DNA of 64,000 nt from DATBJJ01 sp036556425 (GTDB lineage: Bacteria > Acidobacteriota > Vicinamibacteria > Vicinamibacterales > 2-12-FULL-66-21), in NCBI GenBank assembly GCA_036556425.1, contig DATBJJ010000002.1, forward strand, positions 1 through 64,000. The letters are read 5' to 3'. This document shows, piece after piece, positions 7,746-17,299 of this stretch. Numbering within the stretch: position 1 is the stretch's first letter; each line of letters opens with the position of its first letter. A model generated the notes under the pieces. That model worked only from the letters and a program-made list of their open reading frames with translations. It had not been told where the DNA came from and made no database searches. A program made the translations under genes and the position numbers.

Positions 7746-9593
7746 ATGATGTCGACGCTTGCACGCGCATCGATCGACGGCGGGATCGTGGTCGCGATCG
7801 TCTGGGTCGTCGCGCGGGTGTTCAGATTGTCGCCGGCCGCGCGGACTGCGCTCTGGTGGTGCGCCGCCGCCAAGTTCGTCGTTGCGCTCATCTGGGTAAG
7901 TCCGGTTCTCGTTCCGATTCTGCCGCCGGTCGAGCGCATCGCTGCGCCGCCTGTGGCGACGGCCATCACCGCGCGCGAGCCGATCGCCGATTCTGCCGCG
8001 GCGATCGGAGGGCCTCGAATCCGCGCGTCCAACGCCCTCGATCGATGGTCGGCAACGATCGTTGGCTTCTGGATGGCCGGATGCGTCGCGGCCGCCGTCA
8101 TCGGTCTGCGCCGCGTCGAGAAGATGAAGCGCATCGTCGCGCGCTCCTCGCTCGCGCCGCCGCCGATTCAGGACATGGCGGAACGGCTGGCCGTCCGCCT
8201 GAAGCTGCGAAGGACGCCGCAGATTCGCATGTCCGATGGCGTGACGACGCCGCTCGTCGTGGGCGTGCTGAAGCCCGTCGTCCTCCTTCCAATCCAGAGC
8301 TTCGATCGGCTCGGCGAGAGCCAGCAGCTCATGGTGCTCTGCCACGAGCTCGCGCACGTCAAGCGCGGCGATCTCTGGTTCGGCTGCACGCCGGCGCTCG
8401 CGGAGCGCGTGTTCTTCTTTCACCCGCTCGCCCACTTGGCCGCGCGCGAGTACTCGCTCTGGCGTGAGGCCGCGTGCGACGCCGCGGTGCTCGACGCGCT
8501 CGACGCGGCGCCGCGCGATTACGGCCGTCTCTTGCTCGACCTCGGCGTCGCGCGCAGGCGCACCGGGCTTGCCGCCGCCGGCGCCCCGTGGTCGTTCCCG
8601 AATCTCAAGCGGAGGATCGTCATGCTGCAGGATCCATCAATGCGCCCGAAAGGCTCGCGCTTCCTCTCCGCCGCCATGGTCAGCCTCGCGGCGTTCGCGA
8701 TCGTGCCGCTGCAGTTGGCCGCGAGGCCCGCAGCCGGTCCGGGAGAGCAATCCAAGAGTGTCGAAACTAATGTCGAGAAGCACGACGAAGCCGAACAGCG
8801 CGACGGAAAGCCCAAGCCGCCGCAGAGCAGAGAGGAACTCACCCGCGAGCGAATACGCGAGCTGGAGCGTGAAATCGAGCGCTTCAAGGAACGCGAACGC
8901 GCGCGGAGCGACAGCGAACGGCCGATCGAATTCACCCGCGACGATGTCCGTTTCGTGGCGTTCTTTTCAGACGACCAGACGACGTCGTCCGGATCGGATG
9001 AGGACAGGGCGCGAGCGCGGCGGTATCGCCGGGGCAGCGATCCGATGATTTGGTTCATGCTGGATGGCCGCGAGTGTGTCGTGAGAGATCGCGAAACGAT
9101 CGATCGCGTCCAAGCCGCGTGGAAGCCGGTCTACGAGATCGGCGATCTACAGGGCGTCATTGGCGGCGAGCAGGGCAAGCTCGGCGAAAAGCAGGGCGAG
9201 ATCGGCGCGCTGCTGGGAACGCTCGGCGCCAGGCAGGGCGAGCTGGGCGCGCTACAGGCGAAACTCGCCGAGGAGCAAGTGCGCTTGGCCGAACGGGAGG
9301 CGCGCGCGATGACCGATGCGGCGCGCGAGGCGCTGGAACGCGACCATCGCGGCATGGAGCGTGAGATCGATGCGCGAGCGAAGAAGTTGCACGACGAGAT
9401 GCGTGAGCTGAACGCGCGCATGCGCGAGCTCGACGAGCCCATCCGCAAGCTCAATGAGCCCATGGAGGAGCTCGCGCGCAAGATGTCGACCCTCAGCGGA
9501 CAGATGGAAGAAGAGAGTCACCGCGCGCGCATCGAAACGCGACGGATCTTCGAGCGCGCGATCGCGAACGGCTCCGCTGAAATCGTCAAGTAG
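7746..9593 (+). CDS. BlaR1-like M56 membrane metallopeptidase with a coiled-coil tail
   Basis: A 615-residue integral membrane zinc peptidase. Membrane helices at about 12-27, 41-60 and 104-120 precede the cytosolic protease domain with HELAH at 200-204 and the downstream glutamate (REAACDAAVLDAL). A further hydrophobic segment near 300-320 is followed not by a penicillin-binding sensor but by a charged, Glu/Arg-rich region of about 290 residues. Part of it (residues about 460-520) is a repeat built on LG-x-x-QG. By family analogy it cleaves the BlaI-like repressor encoded just before it; the signal is unknown. Confidence 0.85.
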   Translation: MMSTLARASIDGGIVVAIVWVVARVFRLSPAARTALWWCAAAKFVVALIWVSPVLVPILPPVERIAAPPVATAITAREPIADSAAAIGGPRIRASNALDRWSATIVGFWMAGCVAAAVIGLRRVEKMKRIVARSSLAPPPIQDMAERLAVRLKLRRTPQIRMSDGVTTPLVVGVLKPVVLLPIQSFDRLGESQQLMVLCHELAHVKRGDLWFGCTPALAERVFFFHPLAHLAAREYSLWREAACDAAVLDALDAAPRDYGRLLLDLGVARRRTGLAAAGAPWSFPNLKRRIVMLQDPSMRPKGSRFLSAAMVSLAAFAIVPLQLAARPAAGPGEQSKSVETNVEKHDEAEQRDGKPKPPQSREELTRERIRELEREIERFKERERARSDSERPIEFTRDDVRFVAFFSDDQTTSSGSDEDRARARRYRRGSDPMIWFMLDGRECVVRDRETIDRVQAAWKPVYEIGDLQGVIGGEQGKLGEKQGEIGALLGTLGARQGELGALQAKLAEEQVRLAEREARAMTDAAREALERDHRGMEREIDARAKKLHDEMRELNARMRELDEPIRKLNEPMEELARKMSTLSGQMEEESHRARIETRRIFERAIANGSAEIVK

Positions 9594-9623
9594 TCACGGC
9601 ACGAAACGTGTAGGGCCGGCTGC

Positions 9624-10562
9624 ATGCGCACGCAAGGTATGCGGCCGCCCCTGCGGCTCGCGGATGACGTCTGGGTCGTTCGCACCGTCTTCGTCAACGT
9701 CTTCTTCGTCAGGACCGACAGCGCGACCCGCTGGTTTCTCGTCGACGCCGGCGTTCGCGGTTCGGCGGAAACGATCCGGCAGACCGCGCGTGCGCTCTTC
9801 GGCAGCGACGCGCGTCCGTTCGCGCTCGTGCTCACGCACGGGCACTTCGATCACGTCGGATCGCTCCGCCGGCTCGTCGACGAGTGGAACGTCCCGGTGT
9901 ACGCGCACTGGCGCGAGGTTCCACATCTGACCGGCAGCGCACCGTACCCACCTCCAGATCCGACGGTCGGCGGGGGTCTTTTCGCGTGGTCGTCTTGGCT
10001 CTTCCCGAGCTCGTCGATCGACGTGGCGGATCATCTGCTGCCGCTGCCCGAGGACGGCGCGATTCCCGGAGCCACGGGCTGGCGCGCGATTCCAACTCCC
10101 GGCCATACGAACGGCCACATCGCGCTCTACCGCGAGCGCGACGGCACGTTGATCGCCGGAGACGCGGTGACGACGACCCGGCCGGAATCGGCGACGGCGG
10201 TCGCGCGGCAGCGCGCCGAAGTGCACGGGCCACCCGCGTATTTCACGAGCGACTGGGGCGCCGCGCATCGATCGGTACAAACGCTGGCCGCGTTGAACGC
10301 GGAGACGTTGGCGAGCGGCCACGGTCCGGTGCTCTACGGCGAGACGATGCGTGAAGAACTGCGCAGGCTCGCGGATGGGTTCGTCGAACGCGCCGTTCCA
10401 TCGCGGGGCCGCTACGTCCGGCAGCCGGCGCGAATCGAGCCCGACGGTTCCTTGATTCTTCCACCCGATCCGTTCCGGCCGGCGATGCGCACCGTCTTGG
10501 GCGCCGCGGCCGCGGCGGTCGTCGCGGCCGGCATCGTGAGGCGAATCCGAGCGTCTCGTTAG
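9624..10562 (+). CDS. Metallo-beta-lactamase-fold hydrolase
   Basis: A 312-residue enzyme with the zinc motif THGHFDHVG (His72, His74, Asp76, His77), the second-shell PTPGHTNGHIAL histidine near residue 165, and GDAV. The C-terminus has a hydrophobic stretch (TVLGAAAAAVVAAGIV) followed by Arg residues, suggesting membrane attachment with the catalytic domain in the cytosol. There is no signal peptide. The family covers glyoxalase II, lactonases and many hydrolases; the substrate is not predictable here. Its stop overlaps the converging DUF1080 stop by 4 bp. Confidence 0.85.
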   Translation: MRTQGMRPPLRLADDVWVVRTVFVNVFFVRTDSATRWFLVDAGVRGSAETIRQTARALFGSDARPFALVLTHGHFDHVGSLRRLVDEWNVPVYAHWREVPHLTGSAPYPPPDPTVGGGLFAWSSWLFPSSSIDVADHLLPLPEDGAIPGATGWRAIPTPGHTNGHIALYRERDGTLIAGDAVTTTRPESATAVARQRAEVHGPPAYFTSDWGAAHRSVQTLAALNAETLASGHGPVLYGETMREELRRLADGFVERAVPSRGRYVRQPARIEPDGSLILPPDPFRPAMRTVLGAAAAAVVAAGIVRRIRASR

Positions 10563-11344
10563 CCTGGTGGGAACGTCTTCAGCCTGATATTCCGGTATTC
10601 GACTTTCATCGGCGGCCCGACGTGCACTTGCACGCCCAGCAGCCCGTCCGCCGGTCTATTGGGTGCATCGTCGTCGACGACCACCGTCATGAGCCGCCCG
10701 TTGACGACGTGCGTCAACGAGTTGCCGCGCGCGATGATGTGGACGGCGTTCCACTCATCGGTCGCGATCGCCGCCATCTCCGCGGCATCGCCGAAGGTCG
10801 AGACCACGATCGGCGGACGGCCGCCGACGACGCGCGTGAGCTGGCCGCGCACGGCGAGGAATAACCGCCCTTTCTCCTCGTAGTTGTTTCCGACGTATCG
10901 CTTCGCGCCGTCGATGTCGCACTGGTACCCGCGCATCGCGAACTTGTTGTCGGGCGTCACCGGATCGGGAACGGTCTCGCTTCGATAGTTGATGCCGCTG
11001 TTGCCGGCGGCGGTGATCCGGTATTCGAGCTTGAGCTCGAAATCCTTCGGCCTCCCGCCGCGCCAGATCACGAAGGTGTTGCTCTTGACCACGGTGGTCG
11101 GCGTGATCTCGCCGACGAGCGATCCGTTCTCCGCTCGCCAGTACGCCGGATTTCCCTCCCATCCCGCCAGCGATTTTCCGTCGAAGATCGACTGGAAGCC
11201 GGGTTCGTCGCCCTCGATTGGCTGTGGACGGTCGCTTTGCTTTGGAACGTACTGCGCGGCCCAATTCTCCCGCGCCGCGGCGATTGCGCTTCCAACGAGA
11301 GCGCACGCGCCCAGCGAGATCGCCGCCGCTATCGCCTTCCTCAT
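10559..11344 (-). CDS. Exported DUF1080 protein (3-keto-disaccharide hydrolase-like)
   Basis: A 261-residue secreted protein with a signal peptide (MRKAIAAAISLGACALVGSAIAAA). The DUF1080 concanavalin-like domain starts at FQSIFDGKSLAGWEG and contains the family blocks KDFELKLEYRI, GNSGINYRSE, MRGYQCDIDG and GLLGVQVHVGPPMKVEYRNIRLK. Members cleave 3-keto-glycosides or bind sugars in planctomycetes and acidobacteria. It is the last gene of a minus-strand operon, 11 bp after the propeller gene. Confidence 0.88.
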   Translation of the reverse strand: MRKAIAAAISLGACALVGSAIAAARENWAAQYVPKQSDRPQPIEGDEPGFQSIFDGKSLAGWEGNPAYWRAENGSLVGEITPTTVVKSNTFVIWRGGRPKDFELKLEYRITAAGNSGINYRSETVPDPVTPDNKFAMRGYQCDIDGAKRYVGNNYEEKGRLFLAVRGQLTRVVGGRPPIVVSTFGDAAEMAAIATDEWNAVHIIARGNSLTHVVNGRLMTVVVDDDAPNRPADGLLGVQVHVGPPMKVEYRNIRLKTFPPG

Positions 11345-11355
11345 CGTCAGCTCCG

Positions 11356-12435
11356 CTAGGACACGCGCCGCAGCTTCGTGACGCGTCCGACCTCGACCCA
11401 TTCGACGACGAAGATGTTGCCGTCGCGATCGAAGCAGGCGCCGTGCGGGCAGATGAACTGACCTGGAATGAACTTGTCGCGCGGCTCGCGCCGGAGCGGA
11501 TTGTTCCATTGCGGCGCGTTCGAATCGCCGAGGTGCGCGACGATCGCGTTCTTCTCGTCGAGGAGCGTGACGCGACCGTGCAGATCGGGCACGACGACCA
11601 TGCCTTTCCGCTCGTCGAAGTGACACGGCAGCCTGAAGCCTGGCACGAAGTCGATGTGCTTTCCGTCGAGCGCGAACCGCTGCAGCCGGTTGTTCCTTCG
11701 ATCCGCGACGACGAGCACCGGCGGCGTGCCGCGCGTATCGACCCAGATCCCGTGCGGCTCGTTCAACTGGCCCGGATCCGCGCCGCGTCCGCCGAACGTG
11801 CGCACGTACTCCGCGCGGCTGTTGTACTGATTGATGTAGAACGAGCCGTAGCCGTCGCCGACGTAGATGTCGCCGTTCGGCGCGATCGCGACGTTGGTCG
11901 GGTTGTAGCGCGGCGGCGTACCGTCGGCGCCCGGGCGGTACGCGTCGACCGGCGGCGGCCCTTGGATCTTCCACACGATTTCGCCCTTGAGCGTCGCCTT
12001 GACGACGACGGCCTGCAGATCGGGCTGCGGAGTCATCTTCGGATTCGTCGCGTTGACGGTCAGGTAGAGGAACTCGTCGCGTCCTTCTTTGCGGAGGTGC
12101 AGACCGTGCGCGACCCCTCTGAACTCCTTGCCCCACGAGCGGACGAACTTGCCGTTCCTGTCGAAGACGACCATCGAGTCGGCGCTGTCGCTCGTCGCGT
12201 GCACCGTGTGGTGCACGTAGATATTGCGCTGCGAGTCTTCGACGACGCCGTGCGTGTTGCCCCACTTGACGCTCGGCGGGAGCACGCCCCAGTCGTGGAT
12301 CGCCTCGTATCGATGCGCGTCTTCGCCGAGGATCGGCGCCCGCGTTCCCGCTTTGTCCTGCATGCCGAGGAGCACGGGAGAGGCGAGCGGCGCCACGGCC
12401 GCGGTTGCGAGGAATTGGCGTCGCGTCGTTTTCAT
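11356..12435 (-). CDS. Tat-exported NHL/six-bladed beta-propeller protein
   Basis: A 359-residue protein with a twin-arginine-type signal (TTRRQFLATAAVAPLASP) and repeated propeller blades: SMVVFDRNGKFVRSWG, PTNVAIAPNGDIYVGDGYG, ADRRNNRLQRFALDG and CPHGACFDRDGNIFVVEW. The blades follow the NHL pattern of D-x-x-G-N-I-x-V. It probably acts in the periplasm as a lyase-like or scaffold propeller; no catalytic residues can be assigned. ATG 12435 is set by the Tat motif. It sits in the same operon as the DUF1501 and DUF1080 genes. Confidence 0.85.
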   Translation of the reverse strand: MKTTRRQFLATAAVAPLASPVLLGMQDKAGTRAPILGEDAHRYEAIHDWGVLPPSVKWGNTHGVVEDSQRNIYVHHTVHATSDSADSMVVFDRNGKFVRSWGKEFRGVAHGLHLRKEGRDEFLYLTVNATNPKMTPQPDLQAVVVKATLKGEIVWKIQGPPPVDAYRPGADGTPPRYNPTNVAIAPNGDIYVGDGYGSFYINQYNSRAEYVRTFGGRGADPGQLNEPHGIWVDTRGTPPVLVVADRRNNRLQRFALDGKHIDFVPGFRLPCHFDERKGMVVVPDLHGRVTLLDEKNAIVAHLGDSNAPQWNNPLRREPRDKFIPGQFICPHGACFDRDGNIFVVEWVEVGRVTKLRRVS

Positions 12436-12446
12436 GTCGTCACCCT

Positions 12447-13922
12447 CTAAGCGAACAGACCGAGATGAGGCTTGCCGATGCCGTCCTTCGTGACGTAGAT
12501 GGGCCGCTTCTCCGCGACGTACGCCGTATCGGGCGGGATGCCGAGCGCGTGATAGATCGTCGCGTGCAGATCTTCCATCACGATCGGGTGCTCGATCGTC
12601 GTGCACGGCCGTTCCTCAGCGGTCTTGCCGTACACGAAGCCTCGCTTGATGCCGCCGCCGAACATCAGCAGCGATCCGGCGGCCGTGAAATGCCGGTGCA
12701 TGCCGTAGTGCCGCACTTCCGTCATCACGTCGGGAATGTTGATCGCTTGGTCCTTCACCTCTTTGCCGAATTTGCCTTCGGTGATCGCGTCGCGCCCGAA
12801 CTCGCTCGCCAGGATCACGAGCGTGCGATTCAATAGACCGCGCTCGTCGAGATCGCGCACGAGCTGCGCGATCGGCGCGTCGATGATCTTCTTCATGGCT
12901 TCCGCGCGCTCGTGGCCGTGCTCGTGCGTGTCCCAATAGACGAACGGTATGTATTCGGACGTCACCTCGACGTAGCGCGCGCCGCCTTCGATCAGCCGCC
13001 GCGCGAGCAGACATCCTTGCCCGAAGCGGGACGTGTTGTACGCGTCGAATGTCTTCCGCGGCTCGAGCGAGACATCGAACGCCTTGGCGGACGGCGAGTT
13101 CAGCAGCCGGTCCGCTGCGTCGAGCGATCGCACGAGCGATTCGCGTTGGAAGTCGCTTCCGTGCTGCAGCACGGGCTCGCGCGCGAGCAGCTCTTGAAAG
13201 AGTTGGCGCCGCGTTCGAAACCGCGCGTCGCCGAGCTCTTTCGGCGGGCGCACTGCGGACGCCGCGTCCTGCGGATCGACGATGAGAAACGGACCGTGCT
13301 CCGAGCCCAGGAAACCGGCCGTGTGAAACGCCTTCAGCGTTCCGATCTCGCCGGCGCCTTCGACCGTCTGCCCGATCGCGACGAACGCCGGCATGTCGGG
13401 ATTCCGTGGACCCAGCGTGCGCGAGATGACGGAGCCGAGGTGAGGCATGGCCATCGGCTGCGGAGGAATGTAGCCGGTGTGCCAGTGATATTGATGACGC
13501 GAGTGGAGGATGAAGCCGAGATCCGCCGCCATGAAGGAGCGGATGACGGCGCCGCGATCCATGACGCTGCCGACCTGCTCGAGCCCCTTCGTGAACTTGA
13601 TGTGATCGACGGCCGTGTCGATCGCCGGGAACGTGCTCAACACGTTTTCGATGCGTACGCCTTTCTCGAACGGCGTGTAGCGCTTGGGATCGAACGTCTC
13701 GGTCTGCGCCATGCCGCCGGCCATCCACAGCACGATGACGGCGTCGGCGGTCGCCTTCGGGTTCGGCTGCGCGCCGTGTACGAGCACCGGCTCGCGCCCG
13801 GCGAGCGCCGCGAGCGTGCCGGCGGCCGTCGCGCCCATGAAGCCGCGCCGGCTGATCGCCGAGTAGATCGATCGCTCTTCGCGTGAGAGGGTGGTTTCGG
13901 TGGTTGCCATGGCCGTCGTCAT
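12447..13922 (-). CDS. Tat-exported DUF1501 protein (sulfatase-like fold)
   Basis: A 491-residue protein. The signal SRRGFMGATAAGTLAALAG begins near residue 25, and the DUF1501 core follows with ADAVIVLWMAGGMAQTETFDPK, FGQGCLLARRLIEGGARYVEV, and NRTLVILASEFGRDA. DUF1501 proteins share the alkaline-phosphatase/sulfatase fold and are almost always encoded next to a DUF1549/DUF1553 cytochrome protein, as here (6 bp apart). The biochemical role is not established. The start may be ATG 13922 or the in-frame ATG 13910; both precede the signal. Confidence 0.88.
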   Translation of the reverse strand: MTTAMATTETTLSREERSIYSAISRRGFMGATAAGTLAALAGREPVLVHGAQPNPKATADAVIVLWMAGGMAQTETFDPKRYTPFEKGVRIENVLSTFPAIDTAVDHIKFTKGLEQVGSVMDRGAVIRSFMAADLGFILHSRHQYHWHTGYIPPQPMAMPHLGSVISRTLGPRNPDMPAFVAIGQTVEGAGEIGTLKAFHTAGFLGSEHGPFLIVDPQDAASAVRPPKELGDARFRTRRQLFQELLAREPVLQHGSDFQRESLVRSLDAADRLLNSPSAKAFDVSLEPRKTFDAYNTSRFGQGCLLARRLIEGGARYVEVTSEYIPFVYWDTHEHGHERAEAMKKIIDAPIAQLVRDLDERGLLNRTLVILASEFGRDAITEGKFGKEVKDQAINIPDVMTEVRHYGMHRHFTAAGSLLMFGGGIKRGFVYGKTAEERPCTTIEHPIVMEDLHATIYHALGIPPDTAYVAEKRPIYVTKDGIGKPHLGLFA

Positions 13923-13928
13923 CGCGAT

Positions 13929-16436
13929 CTAGTAGATCAGCTGAAATTCCGGCTTCATCAACACGGCCCAGAGAAGATCCGCCAGCCCGGTCGCCGACGG
14001 CCGGCCGGCGCGAGACGGATCGCGCAGGGCCGCTTCGGAGATTCTACGCTCCGCGGGCGTTGGCGCGCGGCCGAGCGCGTGCCAGAAGACGCGATCGATG
14101 GCTTCGCCAATCGTCGCCGCCGGGGGAGGCGCCGGCAGCGGAGCGCCTTCGGATGGCGGAATCAGTCGTTCGAGATCGGGCGCGCGATCGAAGACGAAGA
14201 AGCGCGTCGACGGATTGAGCGTGCCTCCGATGTCGCTCGCCTTGTTCTCGAGGCCCATGACGCCGCGCAGCTCGGTGAAGCCCTTGCCGGCGATGTCGTA
14301 GACGAGCACCGAGGGATTCTTCACGCGAACGCCAGTGCCGTTCGTGCCCGGCACGCGAATCGCTCCATCCCCGGCTCGAATGCCCGAGCCGTCGATCGGC
14401 GTCAGCGACGACAGCGGCGTCGCGCCTCCAGGACCGATCAGCTCCGCTTGCGCCCACGCGGGCTCGATCGCTTCCGGCACGTTCGAACCGGTTTCCTGCA
14501 CGACGAGCCAGAGCGTGCGCGATCGCGAGACGTCGACGACGAACGTGCTCGCCGCGGCGTTCCGCCCCGCGACCGCTCTGTTATAGAGGCTCGTGGGCTC
14601 GGGCGGCAGGTCGCCGATCATGCGCCTCGCGCCGCGCGACAGCCAACGCGCGAGGATCTCTCCATTCGTCAGCTCCAAGGCCTGCAGCGTCGTCGAGGCC
14701 GCCGGACGCATCGAGATGATCTGGTCGCGGATCGGACGTCCGAGCGCGCGGGTGAGATTGGAGGAGGCAACGCGCCACTCGCGCGCGTACATGCCGGACG
14801 TCGTCGGCTGTGACGGCGCGCCGCGTCCGGGTGCGGCCGGCGCCGCAGGCGCGGCAGGCGCGGGATTCCTGATCGGCGCGACGTTCCACTCGCCGGTGAT
14901 CGCGCCGATCGCATCGGCGAACTGCTCCGCCGTCAGCCGCCGCACTTCGGGACCGCCGAACACGTAGCCGCGAGCGGGCGCCTCGCTCTTTCGCGAGACC
15001 GACGGCATCTGATACGTCCGCGACGTCGCGATCGTGCGGATCAGATGCTTGAGATCGTATTTGTGCGCGACGAAGTCGGCGGCGAGCCAGTCCAGGAGCG
15101 CAGGGCTCCACGGCTCGCCGTCCATTTCATCCGGGTTGCCGACGATGCCGTGGCCGAGCAGCCGCTGCCAGACGCGGTTCACGATCGTTCTCGGCATGCG
15201 GCCCATGCGCGGATCGGTGAAGATCTCCGCGGCGGCGGCGCGTCGATCCGCGAGCGAGCTGGAGCGCGGCGCGCGCGTCAGCTCGGGAAAGAGAAAGCCC
15301 GGTTCCGCGTACGTGTCCTGCGCGACGTCGCATCGGTACAGCCGCAGCCTCGGCTCGGGCGCGAAGTACGCCGCGAGGCCGTACGCATCTTTCAACTTCC
15401 AGCGGTTCACGAAGCTGTCGTGGCACGAGGTGCACTTCAGGTTGATGCCGAGAAACACCTGCGCCGTGTTCTGCGACGCCTGCATCCACGGCGTGACCGC
15501 CGCGCTCGTCTCGCCGCGCCAGTTCACGCCGACGAGAAAGCCTTCGGGATCGGAGGGCAGCGTTGGATTGAGCAGCGTGGCGACGAAGCGGTCGTACGGG
15601 AGATTCGATCGAAGCGCTCGATGCAGCCAATCGGTGATGCTCTTGCGTCCCGCCGTTTCGGAAAAGTACGTGACGCCATCCTCGTTCCGAAGGAGATCGT
15701 TCCAGAACGAAATCCAGTGATCGGCGTACTTGTCGGCGTCGGCGAGCAGCCGATCGACGAGCGCGTCGCGTTTGTTCGGCGACGCATCGGCCGCGAACGC
15801 GCGGAGCTCACCGGGCGTGGGCAGGAGTCCCCAGACATCGAGATACACGCGGCGTGCGAACAGCGCGTCGGGGATGCCCGCCGGCATCGCTTGCCGCGTC
15901 GACAGATAGGCCGAGACGAACCGATCGATCGGGGCGTTCCAACGCGTCCACGCCGCGGTGGGCAGGGCCGGACGATCGAGCGCGAGCGGCGCTTCCCACG
16001 GCGCGGGCGCCGGCGGAGCGGCGGGCGCCGCACGCGCGCCTTCGTCGATCCACGCGCGAATGATCGCGATCTCGTTCGAGTCGAGCGGGAGCTCGTCCTT
16101 CGGCATGCGAGGCTCGACGCTGCCGGTGACGCGATGGATCAGCAAGCTGTTGCCGCTGTTTCCCGGCCGCACGACCGGGCCGTCCTTGCCGCCCTCCAGC
16201 ACGTCCGCGTACGCGGCGAGCGAGAGTCCGCCCTTCCGCTTGTCCTGCGAATGGCATTCGAGACAGCGCTCCGCCAGGATCGGCTGCACCTGACGCTGAA
16301 AGTCGATGCGTCCCGCGCGCGCCGCAGGCACGCGGGTGGTCTGCTGCGGCGGGCTCTGCGCGAAGACGATCGACGCCGCCAGCCCGCAGACGCCGAGCGT
16401 CACGAGCGATCGAGAGCGGATGTTCGGAAGACTCAT
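13929..16436 (-). CDS. Exported cytochrome c (PSCyt1)-DUF1549-DUF1553 protein
   Basis: An 835-residue periplasmic protein. After a signal peptide (VTLGVCGLAASIVFA) the planctomycete-type cytochrome domain has one haem motif, CLECH, near residue 60. The DUF1549 domain (about 175-370) starts at DRFVSAYLSTRQ and holds a second CTSCH motif. DUF1553 (about 400-640) contains RTIVNRVWQRLLGHGIV and SRTYQMPSVS. Such proteins pair with DUF1501 partners and are thought to take part in polysaccharide or sulfated-glycan turnover with electron transfer; this is inference. The ATG overlaps the TGA of the upstream ABC gene (ATGA). Confidence 0.9.
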   Translation of the reverse strand: MSLPNIRSRSLVTLGVCGLAASIVFAQSPPQQTTRVPAARAGRIDFQRQVQPILAERCLECHSQDKRKGGLSLAAYADVLEGGKDGPVVRPGNSGNSLLIHRVTGSVEPRMPKDELPLDSNEIAIIRAWIDEGARAAPAAPPAPAPWEAPLALDRPALPTAAWTRWNAPIDRFVSAYLSTRQAMPAGIPDALFARRVYLDVWGLLPTPGELRAFAADASPNKRDALVDRLLADADKYADHWISFWNDLLRNEDGVTYFSETAGRKSITDWLHRALRSNLPYDRFVATLLNPTLPSDPEGFLVGVNWRGETSAAVTPWMQASQNTAQVFLGINLKCTSCHDSFVNRWKLKDAYGLAAYFAPEPRLRLYRCDVAQDTYAEPGFLFPELTRAPRSSSLADRRAAAAEIFTDPRMGRMPRTIVNRVWQRLLGHGIVGNPDEMDGEPWSPALLDWLAADFVAHKYDLKHLIRTIATSRTYQMPSVSRKSEAPARGYVFGGPEVRRLTAEQFADAIGAITGEWNVAPIRNPAPAAPAAPAAPGRGAPSQPTTSGMYAREWRVASSNLTRALGRPIRDQIISMRPAASTTLQALELTNGEILARWLSRGARRMIGDLPPEPTSLYNRAVAGRNAAASTFVVDVSRSRTLWLVVQETGSNVPEAIEPAWAQAELIGPGGATPLSSLTPIDGSGIRAGDGAIRVPGTNGTGVRVKNPSVLVYDIAGKGFTELRGVMGLENKASDIGGTLNPSTRFFVFDRAPDLERLIPPSEGAPLPAPPPAATIGEAIDRVFWHALGRAPTPAERRISEAALRDPSRAGRPSATGLADLLWAVLMKPEFQLIY

Positions 16437-17260
16437 GGGCTGACGCGAGGGGTGTCGGGTCTCGCGTAATGATAGCCGTCCGACTCCGCGACGGCGACGG
16501 GCATTCCAAACAGCTCAGTCAGGCGCGCGGAGGTGAGCGCGACACGTTTGACACCGTCCGCCACGATACGTCCCGAGTGGAGGAGCACCACGCGATCGAT
16601 CTCCGGAATGATCTCCTCGATGTGATGCGTGATCAGGATGACGGTCGTGCCCTGGCGCGCGATCTCGCGGATCCGTTCCATGAACCCGTGCCGGGCGGCG
16701 AGGTCGAGGCCCGTCGTCGGCTCGTCGAGGACGAGCGCGCGCGGCGAGGTCACGAGCACGCGCGCCAGCATCACGCGGCGCGCTTCGCCGCTCGACATCC
16801 GATCGAGCCATCGCGTGGCCAGATGCGGCGCGCCGACGATCTCGAGCGCGCGCGCGGCTCTCGCGCGCATGTCGTCGGTGATGCGCCCGTACCGAAGGAT
16901 GCCGTGCGACGCGAGAAACGCCGAGAGCACCGCCGCGTCGCCGCGAATCCGCCCTTCGCTGTTGCCCGCGACGAAATGCAGATGGAGATCCGCCGACACG
17001 ATGCCAAGCTGCGCGCGCAGCTCGGCCACGTTCCAGTCCGCTTCGCCGAAGACGCACACCGGCGGCGTGCCGTCGATGCGGGCGAGCGGGCGTTCGTCGT
17101 GCGTCAGGAGATTGAGGAGGAGCGATTTGCCCGCGCCGTTCGGCCCGAGAATCGCGGTGTGTTCCCCATCGTGAATCGTCAGCGAGAGCCCGTCGAGCAC
17201 GCACCGATCGTCCTTGACGAGGGTCGCGTCCGAGAGCTCCAAGATTGGCCGTCGGTTCAC
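16433..17260 (-). CDS. Stand-alone ABC transporter ATPase (ModF/PhrA-like)
   Basis: A 275-residue single nucleotide-binding domain: Walker A GPNGAGKS near residue 39, signature MSSGEARR in place of LSGGQ, Walker B ALVLDEPT, and an H-loop in ILITHHIEE. The spacing and the TRWLDRMSSGE region resemble the molybdenum-type or photorepair-associated ATPases. No permease or binding protein is adjacent. It starts with GTG at 17260, with a poor ribosome binding site, and overlaps the next gene by ATGA, so it heads the cytochrome/DUF1501 operon. It is not an obvious partner for the zinc permease 13 kb away. Confidence 0.85.
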   Translation of the reverse strand: MNRRPILELSDATLVKDDRCVLDGLSLTIHDGEHTAILGPNGAGKSLLLNLLTHDERPLARIDGTPPVCVFGEADWNVAELRAQLGIVSADLHLHFVAGNSEGRIRGDAAVLSAFLASHGILRYGRITDDMRARAARALEIVGAPHLATRWLDRMSSGEARRVMLARVLVTSPRALVLDEPTTGLDLAARHGFMERIREIARQGTTVILITHHIEEIIPEIDRVVLLHSGRIVADGVKRVALTSARLTELFGMPVAVAESDGYHYARPDTPRVSP

Positions 17261-17299
17261 CGACGGTGATCATGCCATGAGTTGGGAAGGGCGCGTAAT

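Noticed and set aside
16433..17260. Assignment of the ABC ATPase as the missing ZnuC of the zinc system
   Set aside because: It lies 13 kb away in another operon and its signature and spacing resemble ModF/PhrA-type ATPases rather than ZnuC.
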